From NCBI GenBank assembly GCA_964499575.1, contig CAZCLK010000009.1:1-56210 (forward strand): a stretch of 56,210 nucleotides of DNA, read 5' to 3'. Within the stretch, counting starts at the first letter, position 1. Each line of letters begins with the position of its first letter. A program made the position numbers and the translations under genes. The notes beneath the pieces were generated by a model. That model ran no database searches. It worked only from the letters and a program-made list of their open reading frames with translations, and had not been told where the DNA came from. The stretch is from JAAYCT01 sp964499575. GTDB lineage: Bacteria; Bacillota; Clostridia; Saccharofermentanales; Saccharofermentanaceae. This document shows positions 7,874 through 16,782 of the stretch, piece by piece.

Positions 7874-9235
7874 ATGTTTCGGAAAATACTCATCGCCAAT
7901 CGAGGCGAAATCGCCGTCACCGTCATCCGTGCCTGTCGTGAAATGGGCATTGAGAGCGTTGCCGTCTGCTCCGAGGCCGACCGGGACGCGCTTCATGCGC
8001 GCCTCGCGGACGAGTGCGTATGCATCGGCCCCGCCGCGTCCAAGGACAGTTATCTCAATATGCAGGCGATCCTTTCGGCGTGTCTGACGACCGGCGCGGA
8101 GGCGATCCATCCTGGCTTCGGCTTTCTTTCCGAAAACCCGGTCTTTGCGCGGCTGTGCGAGAAATGCGGCATCAAATTCATCGGTCCGTCCGCCCGCATT
8201 ATGGATATGATGGGCAATAAGTCCAACGCCCGAAAAACCGCCGGGGAGGCCGGAATCCCGATTATTCCCGGGTCTGTTGGAGCGGTCACCGATTTGGGCA
8301 CGGCCAAGCGCGACGCGGAGCGGATCGGTTATCCGGTCCTGATCAAGGCATCGCAGGGCGGCGGCGGGCGCGGGATGCGAATCGCCAACAGCGAAGCGGA
8401 GCTTCCCGGCGCTTTTCAGGTGGCCAAGACCGAGGCGAAGGCCTGCTTCGGAAACGATGAGGTCTACCTTGAAAAACTGGTGATCGAGCCCCGGCACATC
8501 GAGATCCAACTCCTGTGCGACGAGTTCGGCCATGTGATCCACCTCGGGGACCGCGACTGTTCGGTGCAACGGCGCAATCAGAAGATCATCGAGGAGGCTT
8601 CCTCCCCGTTCATGACCGAAGAGCTTCGCGTGCGTATGGGCGGGGCGGCGGTGTGCCTGGCGCGGAAGATCGGTTACACCGGGGTCGGGACCATCGAATT
8701 TCTGGTTGATAAAGAACGCAATTTCTATTTTATGGAGATGAATACGCGGATCCAGGTAGAGCACCCCGTCAGTGAAGCGATCACGGGCGTTAATCTGATC
8801 CAGGAGCAAATCCGGGCGGCCGCGGGCGAGGTGATGCGTTACTCCCAGAGGGACATCGTTTTTCGGGGGCACTCGATCGAGTGCCGCATCAACGCGGAAG
8901 ACCCCGAAAACGACTTCAGACCGTGCCCGGGAACCATTCGAATTCTTCATCTGCCCGGCGGTCAGGGTGTGCGGATCGACAGCGCCGCATATCAGGGGTA
9001 TACCATTCCGCCGTATTACGATTCGCTTCTGGCGAAGGTCATCGTTCATGCGCCCACCCGGGAAGAGGCGATCGCGCGGATGCGTCGGGCGCTTACCGAA
9101 TTTGTGATCGTCGGTGTCGTCACCAATATCGATTTTCATCTGGCGATCCTTCGGGAGCCGGATTTTATTCGCGGCCATTACGATAACACCTATCTGGATC
9201 GAAAAAAAGAAACGCTTCTTTCGAAAGCGGAGTAA
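7874..9235 (+). CDS. accC: Biotin carboxylase subunit of acetyl-CoA carboxylase
   Basis: ATP-dependent carboxylation of BCCP-biotin. 453 residues with ATP-grasp fold: N-terminal MFRKILIANRGEIAVTVIRA, glycine-rich lid KASQGGGGRGM, EKLVIEPRHIEIQLL, the metal-binding MEMNTRIQVEHPVSE segment and the C-terminal biotin-carboxylase domain. The start follows AAGGAGAACAAT. It lies 19 bp after fabZ and ~58 bp before accDA. Confidence 0.97.
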   Translation: MFRKILIANRGEIAVTVIRACREMGIESVAVCSEADRDALHARLADECVCIGPAASKDSYLNMQAILSACLTTGAEAIHPGFGFLSENPVFARLCEKCGIKFIGPSARIMDMMGNKSNARKTAGEAGIPIIPGSVGAVTDLGTAKRDAERIGYPVLIKASQGGGGRGMRIANSEAELPGAFQVAKTEAKACFGNDEVYLEKLVIEPRHIEIQLLCDEFGHVIHLGDRDCSVQRRNQKIIEEASSPFMTEELRVRMGGAAVCLARKIGYTGVGTIEFLVDKERNFYFMEMNTRIQVEHPVSEAITGVNLIQEQIRAAAGEVMRYSQRDIVFRGHSIECRINAEDPENDFRPCPGTIRILHLPGGQGVRIDSAAYQGYTIPPYYDSLLAKVIVHAPTREEAIARMRRALTEFVIVGVVTNIDFHLAILREPDFIRGHYDNTYLDRKKETLLSKAE

Positions 9236-9293
9236 AATTTCGGATCCCATCCGTCCACCGGTCCGCAGGCCGGAATACACAAGGAGCAAAACT

Positions 9294-11084
9294 ATGGAAG
9301 ACTCATTTTCGATGATACGCGACCGTCTGGCGGCGAACCGGAAATATCAGGAGGAACAGAACGCGATCGGCAAAAGCAATGTCCCCGGCGAGGTCGGACA
9401 GACCGGACTCAAGGACCGCTTCAGCTATCTGATGCCGATTCCCGACGATCTTTGGGTCCGTTGTCCGTCATGCCAGGGCGTCATGCTCCGGGAGGATTTT
9501 GAGGAGAATCGAAGCGTTTGCCTGCATTGCGGGCACTGCTTCCGGGTGAACGCACGGGAGCGTCTCGCGATGACCGTCGACGAAGGCTCCTTCGAGGAAC
9601 TCTGGGAGACGCTATACGGCAATGATCCGATCTCCTTTCCGAGGTACGATCATCGCTTAAGAAAACTTCAGGAAAAGACCGGGATGACCGAGGCGGTCAT
9701 CGTCGGCAGTGCGTCGGTCGGCGGATTCTCCTGTATGATCGGGGCGATGGATTCCAACTTTCTGATGGGCTCGATGGGCTCGGCGGTCGGCGAGAAAATC
9801 ACGCGGCTTTTCGAGAACGCGACCGAGAAAAAACTGCCGGTGGTGCTCTTTACGTCTTCCGGAGGAGCCCGGATGCAGGAGGGGATCGTCTCGCTGATGC
9901 AGATGGCCAAAACGGCCGGCGCCGTCGAGCGCCATCACCGTGCCGGACTTCTATTCATCTGCGTGATGACGGACCCGACGACCGGAGGAGTGACCGCGAG
10001 TTTTGCCTCGCTCGGCGACATCATCCTGTCCGAGCCGGACACATTGATCGGATTTGCCGGCAGAAGAGTGATCGAGGGGACGATTGCTCAGGCTCTGCCG
10101 GACGATTTTCAACGCTCGGAATTTATCCTCAAGCACGGATTTCTGGACGCAATTGTGACCCGGGATGAGATGCGGAAAAAACTGACGGACCTTTTGTCCC
10201 TGCATTCCGGCAAGAAGGTCCACAGTTCCGATACGGACGCGCCGAGAGGCAGACTGCCCGCGCTTCCGAAGCACAGAAGCAGCGGCTCGGAGTGTCTTTC
10301 AATCATACGGAACCGCGAGCGTCCGACGCTTAACGATTACCTGCCGATGATTTTCACCGATCTCCATGAGATGCACGGAGACCGGTATTTTGCCGACGAC
10401 CGCGCGATCTTCACGGGCATCGGCCGCTTGAACGGACAACCGGTTACCATCATCGGGCACCGGAAAGGAAAGACGCTTCTGGAGAACCAGGAATGCAATT
10501 TCGGCATGCCGCACCCCGAGGGATATCGAAAAGCGCTTCGCGCCATTAAGCAGGCGGAGAAATTCGGCCGTCCCGTCATCACCTTCATCGATACCCCCGG
10601 CGCGTATTGCGGCGTCGCCGCAGAGGAGCGCGGCCAGGGTGAGGCGATCGCGCGAAACCTGATGGAAATCATGCCGGTCGCGACCCCGATCATCAGCGTC
10701 GTCATCGGAGAGGGCGGCAGCGGCGGCGCTTTGGGCATCGCGATCTGCGACGAATTGGCGATGACCTCGAACGCGATCTATTCGGTTATTTCTCCCCGCG
10801 GCTTCGCGTCCCTTCTGTGGAAAGACCCGTCGCGCGAAAACGAAGCGGCCGACACGGCGCATATCACCGCGTACGACCTGAAAGAAATGGGGATCAGCGA
10901 TGTCGTTTTGGCCGAGCCGGACGGCGGGGCGCATTCCGGAGCGGAGCGTATGGCGGGCACGATCAAGACCTATCTGCTCGGAGCCGTCGAACGACACTCC
11001 AAGTCTTTTTTAAAGGATACCGTAAGCGCGTTGGAGTCGCGCTACCAAAGATTTCGTAAAATTGGAGACTGCTCCCGGACGTGA
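9294..11084 (+). CDS. accDA: Fused carboxyltransferase beta/alpha subunits of acetyl-CoA carboxylase
   Basis: Transfers CO2 from carboxybiotin to acetyl-CoA to make malonyl-CoA. One 596-residue ORF replaces the usual AccD plus AccA. Residues ~57-79 hold the AccD zinc ribbon (Cys57, 60, 76, 79: CPSC...CLHC). The beta crotonase core follows (GSMGSAVGEKITR, FTSSGGARMQEG, TDPTTGGVTASFA). After a ~50-residue linker the alpha core begins near residue 338 (RPTLNDYLPMIF) and contains the GHRKGK, DTPGAYCG and GEGGSGGALGIA segments. The N-terminal helices of free-standing AccA appear shortened or lost. Start chosen at MEDSFSM after AAGGAGC; no stop or frameshift between the halves. Confidence 0.95.
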   Translation: MEDSFSMIRDRLAANRKYQEEQNAIGKSNVPGEVGQTGLKDRFSYLMPIPDDLWVRCPSCQGVMLREDFEENRSVCLHCGHCFRVNARERLAMTVDEGSFEELWETLYGNDPISFPRYDHRLRKLQEKTGMTEAVIVGSASVGGFSCMIGAMDSNFLMGSMGSAVGEKITRLFENATEKKLPVVLFTSSGGARMQEGIVSLMQMAKTAGAVERHHRAGLLFICVMTDPTTGGVTASFASLGDIILSEPDTLIGFAGRRVIEGTIAQALPDDFQRSEFILKHGFLDAIVTRDEMRKKLTDLLSLHSGKKVHSSDTDAPRGRLPALPKHRSSGSECLSIIRNRERPTLNDYLPMIFTDLHEMHGDRYFADDRAIFTGIGRLNGQPVTIIGHRKGKTLLENQECNFGMPHPEGYRKALRAIKQAEKFGRPVITFIDTPGAYCGVAAEERGQGEAIARNLMEIMPVATPIISVVIGEGGSGGALGIAICDELAMTSNAIYSVISPRGFASLLWKDPSRENEAADTAHITAYDLKEMGISDVVLAEPDGGAHSGAERMAGTIKTYLLGAVERHSKSFLKDTVSALESRYQRFRKIGDCSRT

Positions 11085-11167
11085 TAAAATGATAGGTAAT
11101 GCCGGTCGGATTTCTCTGTTGACGGCATCCGATTTGAGCCACCGACCGTTTTCGAAAAGGAGCGTTC

Positions 11168-13009
11168 ATGAAAGTCTCGCTTTTTCCGTTTCTTCGTCCG
11201 TTTATAAAAGAGACGGTCGCCGGACTTTTTTTGAAGCTGGTCGAAGCGGTCCTTGAGTTGATGCTCCCGATCCTGCTCGCCCGAATTATCGATATCGGCA
11301 TTTCCGGTCGGGATATTCCCTTTATCTATAAAACCGGCGGGCAAATGCTCCTTCTGATTTGCGCCGGATTGGGTTGCGCCGTGCTTTGCCAGTACTGCGC
11401 CGCGGTCGCCGCACAGGGCTTCGGAGATCAACTGAGGACGAGGCTGTTTTCGCACATCAATCGCCTGCCGCTTTCCGAACAGACCAGGATCGGAACCGGG
11501 TCTTTGATGAACCGGATCACCTCGGATGCGGAGCGTCTCCAACTGGCCGTATCCATGCTGATCCGACTCGGTTCGAGAATACCGTTTGTCGTACTGGGCG
11601 GCATCCTGGCCTCGATCATGGTCGATCTGCCGCTGTCGGGAGTGATCATTACCGGCTCGGTTGCGTTTCTTGTCGCGGCGGCGGTGATTATTCTGTCCGT
11701 ATTTCCCCTTTATAACGAACTCCAGAGTCGTTTGGACCGGATCGGAAAGACCCTTAGGGAAAGCTTTCTGGGCGTTCGCGTGATCCGGGTTTTTCGAAGG
11801 AGACAGTACCGGCGGGCGCGATTTGAGGCGATTGTGGACGAGCACGAAAAAACCGCGGTTCGTGCCGCGAAAATCTCATCCTTTATGCAACCATCGACCC
11901 AACTCATTATGAATCTGGCTGTTTGCGGCATCCTTTGGTTCGGAGCCGCACGTGTCGATTCCGGCAAACTGAGCACCGGACAGATCGTTGCGTTGATGAA
12001 CTACATCCTCCAGATCCTGGTCGCGCTGATTCTCGTGGCGAATCTGGCCGTCATCTTCACCCGCGCCGCGGCATCGCAAAAAAGAGTCCTGGAAGTGCTT
12101 GCGGTTCCTGTTTATAAGGATAATGACGAAGCTGCGCCGCTTGTCGGATCGGAAAAGAGCGACAGTGCTTCGGCGGAAAAAGTAATTGCGTCGCTTGGCG
12201 GAGCGGAACCGGACGACACTTCTTCGGCGGATACCGAAGACATACAACCTTCTCTCGAGTTTCGCGACGTGGAATTTTCCTATCCGGACAACAAAGAGCC
12301 TGCGCAAACCAGAAGCGCGCTCCGGGACATTTCTTTTCGCGTCGCTCCGGGAGAGACACTTGCGATTACGGGCACCACGGGCTCCGGAAAGTCGACTCTG
12401 GTCGCTTTGATGATCCGCTTGGAGGATCCGACGCAGGGGAGCATTTTTGTGGCGGGCCGGAAAACCACCGATATTCCGGTTGACGAACTGCGCCGCCGGA
12501 TCTCCGTCGTTCATCAGGCCCCGAAACTTTTCTCCGGAACCGTCGCGGACAATCTCCGGTGGGGGGACGCCGACGCGGACGAAAACACGCTTCGGGACGC
12601 TTTAGAGACGGCTCAGGCTTGGGATTTTGTTCAAAAGCTTCCGGGGGGCTTATACGGCCGGGTCGAACGTAACGGGCGCAATTTTTCGGGCGGTCAGCGA
12701 CAACGGCTCGCGATCGCCCGGGCGCTGGTGAAGCGTGCCGATCTCCTTGTATTGGACGATTCGGCGTCAGCACTTGATTATCTTACCGAGTCGCGCCTCT
12801 ATCGGGCCGTCGCAGAGTCCGCCGGGGCATGCGGACGGACGCTGATCGTGATTTCACAGCGCATCGCGGCGATTCGTCCGGCGGATCGGATACTGGTCCT
12901 CGACGACGGCAGGATGGCCGGGTTCGGAACGCACGACAGCCTTCTGGAGGACTGCCCGGAGTATAAGGAAATCGTTGACTCCCAGTTTTTCGGCAAGGAG
13001 GCGACGTGA
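11168..13009 (+). CDS. Heterodimeric ABC exporter, subunit with degenerate ATP site
   Basis: Type IV ABC exporter half-transporter (six-helix membrane domain, then ATPase), 613 residues. Walker A GTTGSGKST and signature FSGGQRQR are canonical, but Walker B ends LVLDDSASALD (Asp instead of catalytic Glu) and the switch reads ISQR (Gln instead of His). This is the hallmark of the non-hydrolysing site in heterodimers such as TM287/288 or BmrCD. The next gene is the partner. Odd: the linker between membrane and ATPase domains (~residues 322-358) is Ser/Asp/Ala-rich and is built from an imperfect 54-bp tandem duplication (12138-12245). The substrate cannot be told from sequence; drug or lipid export is typical. 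Confidence 0.9.
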   Translation: MKVSLFPFLRPFIKETVAGLFLKLVEAVLELMLPILLARIIDIGISGRDIPFIYKTGGQMLLLICAGLGCAVLCQYCAAVAAQGFGDQLRTRLFSHINRLPLSEQTRIGTGSLMNRITSDAERLQLAVSMLIRLGSRIPFVVLGGILASIMVDLPLSGVIITGSVAFLVAAAVIILSVFPLYNELQSRLDRIGKTLRESFLGVRVIRVFRRRQYRRARFEAIVDEHEKTAVRAAKISSFMQPSTQLIMNLAVCGILWFGAARVDSGKLSTGQIVALMNYILQILVALILVANLAVIFTRAAASQKRVLEVLAVPVYKDNDEAAPLVGSEKSDSASAEKVIASLGGAEPDDTSSADTEDIQPSLEFRDVEFSYPDNKEPAQTRSALRDISFRVAPGETLAITGTTGSGKSTLVALMIRLEDPTQGSIFVAGRKTTDIPVDELRRRISVVHQAPKLFSGTVADNLRWGDADADENTLRDALETAQAWDFVQKLPGGLYGRVERNGRNFSGGQRQRLAIARALVKRADLLVLDDSASALDYLTESRLYRAVAESAGACGRTLIVISQRIAAIRPADRILVLDDGRMAGFGTHDSLLEDCPEYKEIVDSQFFGKEAT

Positions 13010-14841
13010 TGGCCGGCGAACGGAGCGTTCTTCAGGGGATGGCGAATCTGGCGCCCGACGGAGCCAAATTGTCGCGATCCATTACCCGACCCAAACTGTC
13101 GACGCTTCTGCGCGTCCTTACCTATGCCGGTGAAAAGAAATCGCACCTCTTTTTTGTGATCGCGTGCGGCATGCTCGGCGGCGGGCTTCTGGTTGTGGCG
13201 CCGTATTTTACGGGTGTGATTGTCGATGGCATGACGGCCGACGGAACCACCGATTTCGAGGAGATCCTTCGGGGCGTTCTTCTGCTTGCCGCGATGTACG
13301 TGATCGGAGCGATTTTCTTGTGGTTCATGCAATATTTGGCCGGAATTGTGTCGGCGCGCACGGCGGCCGGCGTGCGAAAAGCCTTATATGCGCGGATTGA
13401 CCGCCTGCCCGTTTCTTTTTTTGACACGGCGTCCGACGGAGACGTTCAAGCCCGCTTCGTGTATGACGTCGACGTGATTTCCGACGGATTGACCCAGGGG
13501 CTTGCACAGCTTTTTTCTGCGACCGTGACCATTGTCGGAACGCTCGTATTCATGGCGTTTATGAGTATCAAAATGACACTGATGATCATTCCGATGGCAG
13601 CGCTTACGGTGGCGGCCGCGCTTCAGATCGCGCGGATGACCACACGGCAATTCTCCCGCCAGCAGGCACTTGTCGGAGAACTCAGCCTGCTTTCCGAGGA
13701 AATGATCTCGGGACAACGGGAAGTTAAGGCATTCGTGTATGAGGATCGCGTACAGGGGCAGTTCGGGAAGGTCAGTTCCGCGCTTTTCCAAACCGCCAAA
13801 AAGGCTCAGTTCTATTCATCTCTTCCGAACCCGACGACCCGGTTTCTCAACCATGCGGCGTATATCGCGATCGCGGTACTCGGCTTTTTTTTCGGCGGGC
13901 TGACGGTCGGACGGATATCGGCTTTCATCCTTTACTGGACCAATTTCTCGCGTCCGGTCAACGATCTGACCAATATCACATCTCAGGTCATGGCCGCGTT
14001 CGCCTCCGCCGAGCGCGTTTTCGAAATTCTTGATCTTCCGAACTCCAAAAATACGGAAATCGGCGCAAACGCGAACCCGAGCCGGATCAGCGGCGAAGTG
14101 CGATTCGAACATGTATCGTTCTCCTATTCGGCGGATAAACCGTTGATCCGCGATTTGTCCTTTGTCGCGAAGCCCGGCCATACCGTGGCGATTGTCGGCC
14201 CGACCGGAGCCGGAAAAACAACACTGATCAATTTGCTCCTGCGCTTCTACGAGATTCGTGAGGGCCGGATCCTCATCGACGGGACGGATATTTCGGAGAT
14301 GAACAAAGATACGCTGCGGTCGATGTTCGGGCTGGTTCTTCAGGACACGTGGCTTTTCGAAGGGACGGTTCGGGAGAATTTGTTATTCGGTAAGCCCGAT
14401 GCGGGTGAAGAGGATATGATCGATGCGGCGAAGGCCGCGCACGCAGACGGATTTATCCGGCGCCTGCCTTCCGGATATGACACGATGCTTCTCGAAAATG
14501 CGGAAAACCTGTCGGAGGGCCAGCGCCAACTGCTTTCGATCGCCCGGGTCATGCTGGCCGATCCGCCGATGTTCATCCTGGACGAAGCGACGAGTTCGGT
14601 CGACTCACTGACCGAAAAACGGATCCGGGCGGCATTCGATGGTCTGATGAACAATAAAACGGGCTTTGTTATCGCCCATCGCCTGTCCACAATCCGAAAC
14701 GCCGACTTGATTCTCGTTATGAATAACGGAGCGATCATTGAGCAGGGGACCCATGAAACACTGATGAAAAAGGGAGGTTTCTATGCAACACTCTACGGCA
14801 GCGGCGCGGGTGAAGGGCAGGACCTGACTTCGCCGGATTGA
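13009..14841 (+). CDS. Heterodimeric ABC exporter, catalytic partner subunit
   Basis: About 610 residues. Membrane domain with transmembrane stretches near residues 45-65, 80-105, 155-200 and 285-305, then an ATPase domain: Walker A GPTGAGKTT, Walker B MFILDEATSSVD with the catalytic Glu, and switch IAHRLSTI. Its signature motif is non-canonical, LSEGQRQ, which pairs with the degenerate site of the upstream subunit, so the two proteins complement each other as one heterodimer. The ATG at 13009 shares a base with the upstream TGA and follows AAGGAGG; a GTG at 13006 is also possible. Confidence 0.9.
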   Translation: MAGERSVLQGMANLAPDGAKLSRSITRPKLSTLLRVLTYAGEKKSHLFFVIACGMLGGGLLVVAPYFTGVIVDGMTADGTTDFEEILRGVLLLAAMYVIGAIFLWFMQYLAGIVSARTAAGVRKALYARIDRLPVSFFDTASDGDVQARFVYDVDVISDGLTQGLAQLFSATVTIVGTLVFMAFMSIKMTLMIIPMAALTVAAALQIARMTTRQFSRQQALVGELSLLSEEMISGQREVKAFVYEDRVQGQFGKVSSALFQTAKKAQFYSSLPNPTTRFLNHAAYIAIAVLGFFFGGLTVGRISAFILYWTNFSRPVNDLTNITSQVMAAFASAERVFEILDLPNSKNTEIGANANPSRISGEVRFEHVSFSYSADKPLIRDLSFVAKPGHTVAIVGPTGAGKTTLINLLLRFYEIREGRILIDGTDISEMNKDTLRSMFGLVLQDTWLFEGTVRENLLFGKPDAGEEDMIDAAKAAHADGFIRRLPSGYDTMLLENAENLSEGQRQLLSIARVMLADPPMFILDEATSSVDSLTEKRIRAAFDGLMNNKTGFVIAHRLSTIRNADLILVMNNGAIIEQGTHETLMKKGGFYATLYGSGAGEGQDLTSPD

Positions 14842-14866
14842 AGAAAAATAAAGAATGTGTTAGATT
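14838..14866 (+). promoter_or_regulatory. Predicted promoter of first acidic lipoprotein gene
   Basis: -35 TTGAAG (14838-14843, overlapping the ABC stop codon), 17-bp spacer, -10 TAGATT (14861-14866) with an extended-10 TG two bases before it. All four lipoprotein genes have a TG-N-TAnnnT box upstream, which supports separate transcription from the ABC operon. Confidence 0.55.
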
Positions 14867-14934
14867 TAAACATGTATCGGTGTCGCTGAGCGATCCGCCG
14901 ATCCGTTTGAAAATCGGGAGAGGAAGGTGTTTTT

Positions 14935-15447
14935 ATGAAGAAATCATTGCTTTTCGTGCTTGTTGTCGCGATCTTTGCGACGGCGGTTCTTGCCGCTTCC
15001 TGCAACAAGAAGGTTTTGGACGACGACGATTTTGAGGATGTGATGGATGATTTCGACTTCAATGCGTACGAGGTTACGGATGGCTTGTCGAAGAAGATCG
15101 AGAAGCGCATTAACGCCTACGACGACGACTATGATTACGTGGCCTACTACATCGAGTATGACGATGCAGAAGATGCGAAAGAGGAATTCGAGGACATCCT
15201 GGACGATGTAAACGATGCGAAGGAAGACAAAGATTTCGAGGGGAAAATCAAGAAATCCGGCTCCGGAAACTATAATAAACTGGTAATCAACGGGGATTTT
15301 GACGACCCGGTGAACGAGATCCCGGAAGGCAAGTTCTACGGCGTGATCTATCGGATCGACAATATTGGCCTGGTTGTCGGCGCCATGGACAACGATAAAA
15401 GGGACATTGAGAAGGTCGACGAGATCATTAAGGAACTGGGGTATTGA
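14935..15447 (+). CDS. Acidic lipoprotein, paralog 1 of 4 (unknown function)
   Basis: I do not recognise a named family. 170 residues. A signal peptide with Lys-Lys and a hydrophobic core ends in lipobox VLAASC (Cys ~22), predicting membrane anchoring outside the cell. The mature part is very rich in Asp/Glu and aromatic residues, with a central DFEGKIKKSGSGNYNK motif and a C-terminal VDEIIKELGY. The same motifs recur in the next two genes and the tail in the fourth, so this is a tandem paralogous cluster. RBS AGGAAGGTG. No homologous domain could be assigned by eye. Confidence 0.85.
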   Translation: MKKSLLFVLVVAIFATAVLAASCNKKVLDDDDFEDVMDDFDFNAYEVTDGLSKKIEKRINAYDDDYDYVAYYIEYDDAEDAKEEFEDILDDVNDAKEDKDFEGKIKKSGSGNYNKLVINGDFDDPVNEIPEGKFYGVIYRIDNIGLVVGAMDNDKRDIEKVDEIIKELGY

Positions 15448-15495
15448 TTGATTCATCCGGTGTTTTTGTTTATCTATGTTCATTTATCAAATTCA

Positions 15496-15504
15496 TGCTA
15501 TAAT
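15496..15504 (+). promoter_or_regulatory. Extended -10 for lipoprotein paralog 2
   Basis: TGCTATAAT (TG, one base, TATAAT at 15499-15504), 56 bp before the ATG. No convincing -35 is visible, as expected for extended -10 promoters. Confidence 0.45.
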
Positions 15505-15559
15505 TGAAGAAGAAAATTATCGCTCATCAAATGAAGAGAAGGGGTGTTGTGAATTGAAA

Positions 15560-16045
15560 ATGACGAAGAAGATTTTGGTCCTGGTTTTGGCGTTTACCAT
15601 GATTCTTTCTGTGGCGGCCTGCAGTAAGAAACCGATCGATGAGGACAAATTTGAAGAAGTCATGGAGGACAAATTCGATTTTGAAGTCGAAGAAGGAGCG
15701 ACATCCAAGGATATCGACGAAGCTTTTTATGCTTATGACGAGGACAATGATTATTACGTGACGTATACTCTTTACGAGGATGCCGACGAAGCCGAGGATG
15801 TAATGGACGATTATATCGACGATATCGAGGAAGCCAAAGAGGATGAGGATTTCGAAGGCAAAATCACCAAGACCGGCTCTGGAAAATATAAGAAAGTCAC
15901 CGTTAAGGGCGAAGATGAAGATGCCGGTGACATGTATGCCGTACTGATTCGTTCGGATAAAATGATTATCATGATCGGAACCCAGAGTGTTAAGGACAAG
16001 CGTGTGGACCAGGTGAACAAGATCGTTAAAGCCCTCGGTTACTGA
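15560..16045 (+). CDS. Acidic lipoprotein, paralog 2 of 4 (unknown function)
   Basis: 161 residues. Signal peptide MTKKILVLVLAF..., lipobox SVAAC, then KKPIDEDKFEEVMEDKFDF, nearly the same as paralog 3. The central DFEGKITKTGSGKYKK and the C-terminal VNKIVKALGY are shared with paralogs 1 and 3. Strongly acidic mature domain. The ribosome site AGAAGGGG lies 13 bases before this ATG but only 7 before an in-frame TTG at 15554, so the protein may begin two residues earlier. Followed by its own terminator. Confidence 0.85.
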   Translation: MTKKILVLVLAFTMILSVAACSKKPIDEDKFEEVMEDKFDFEVEEGATSKDIDEAFYAYDEDNDYYVTYTLYEDADEAEDVMDDYIDDIEEAKEDEDFEGKITKTGSGKYKKVTVKGEDEDAGDMYAVLIRSDKMIIMIGTQSVKDKRVDQVNKIVKALGY

Positions 16046-16070
16046 TTCTGTTGCTAAAACTTGTTTTTCG

Positions 16071-16101
16071 CCCGCTCTCCGAACGGAGAGCGGGTTTTTT
16101 T
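16071..16101 (+). terminator. Terminator after lipoprotein paralog 2
   Basis: CCCGCTCTCCG and CGGAGAGCGGG pair perfectly around a short AA loop and are followed by seven T. It is almost identical to the terminator at 16692-16726, so gene plus terminator seem to have been duplicated together. Confidence 0.95.
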
Positions 16102-16122
16102 ATGCTCATTGATCCCGATTCG

Positions 16123-16131
16123 TGATAAAAT
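16123..16131 (+). promoter_or_regulatory. Extended -10 for lipoprotein paralog 3
   Basis: TGATAAAAT (TAAAAT at 16126-16131), 45 bp before the ATG and just after the preceding terminator. The -35 is weak. Confidence 0.4.
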
Positions 16132-16175
16132 CACATGTAAGTTAATTCGATGATTGGATAAAGGAGAGACATAAC

Positions 16176-16667
16176 ATGAAAAGAACACGCAATATCATGG
16201 TTACGGTGCTGGCGTTTACATTAATTCTGTCCTTGACGGCTTGCGGTAAAAAGCCGATCGACATCAAGAAGTTTAAGGATGTCCTGGAGGACAAGTTTGA
16301 CTTTGAAGTCGAAAAGATTTCTTCTGCCGAGAAAGACATCGACAAGATTTATTCCGTAAAGGACGAGGACAGTGACTATATCGCGTATTACATGCTCTAC
16401 GAGGAAAGTGATGACGCGCAAGAAAAGATTGAGGAATATATCGAGAATATCGAGGAATCCATAGAGGATGATGAGTTTGACGGCACAATCAAGGTGAGCG
16501 GTTCCGGGAAATACAAGAAAGTTGTGTCCAAGGGTGAATATGATTCGGGTGATCGATATGCGGTTGCGATTCGCACCGACAATCTTGTTATAATCGTGGG
16601 GGTCAAAAGCGATAACGACAAGCACGTCGACAAGGTCAACGATATTGTGAAGGCACTCGGATACTGA
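16176..16667 (+). CDS. Acidic lipoprotein, paralog 3 of 4 (unknown function)
   Basis: 163 residues; ATG after AAAGGAGAG. Signal peptide with lipobox LTAC, then KKPIDIKKFKDVLEDKFDF, matching paralog 2. Middle motif EFDGTIKVSGSGKYKKV and tail VNDIVKALGY are family marks. Mature region Asp/Glu/Tyr-rich. Its promoter-like box and terminator make it an independent unit. Function unknown. Confidence 0.85.
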   Translation: MKRTRNIMVTVLAFTLILSLTACGKKPIDIKKFKDVLEDKFDFEVEKISSAEKDIDKIYSVKDEDSDYIAYYMLYEESDDAQEKIEEYIENIEESIEDDEFDGTIKVSGSGKYKKVVSKGEYDSGDRYAVAIRTDNLVIIVGVKSDNDKHVDKVNDIVKALGY

Positions 16668-16691
16668 TAAGTGTATAGCAAATAGAACTCC

Positions 16692-16726
16692 GCCCGCTCT
16701 CCGACCGGAGAACGGGCGTTTTTTTT
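16692..16726 (+). terminator. Terminator after lipoprotein paralog 3
   Basis: GCCCGCTCTCCG pairs with CGGAGAACGGGC (one C-A mismatch), followed by a run of eight T. Near copy of the terminator at 16071-16101. Confidence 0.92.
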
Positions 16727-16734
16727 GTTATTTA

Positions 16735-16743
16735 TGATATAAT
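16735..16743 (+). promoter_or_regulatory. Extended -10 for lipoprotein paralog 4
   Basis: TGATATAAT (TATAAT at 16738-16743), 40 bp before the ATG, directly after the terminator T run. Confidence 0.5.
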
Positions 16744-16782
16744 CATCCCGTGTTTCCATGAATTTCAATTGGAGGATCCAAC

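Noticed and set aside
7820..9289. 489-codon open frame antisense to accC
   Set aside because: Arg/His/Asp-rich shadow of a GC-rich gene; no ribosome site or family motif, whereas accC is unmistakable.
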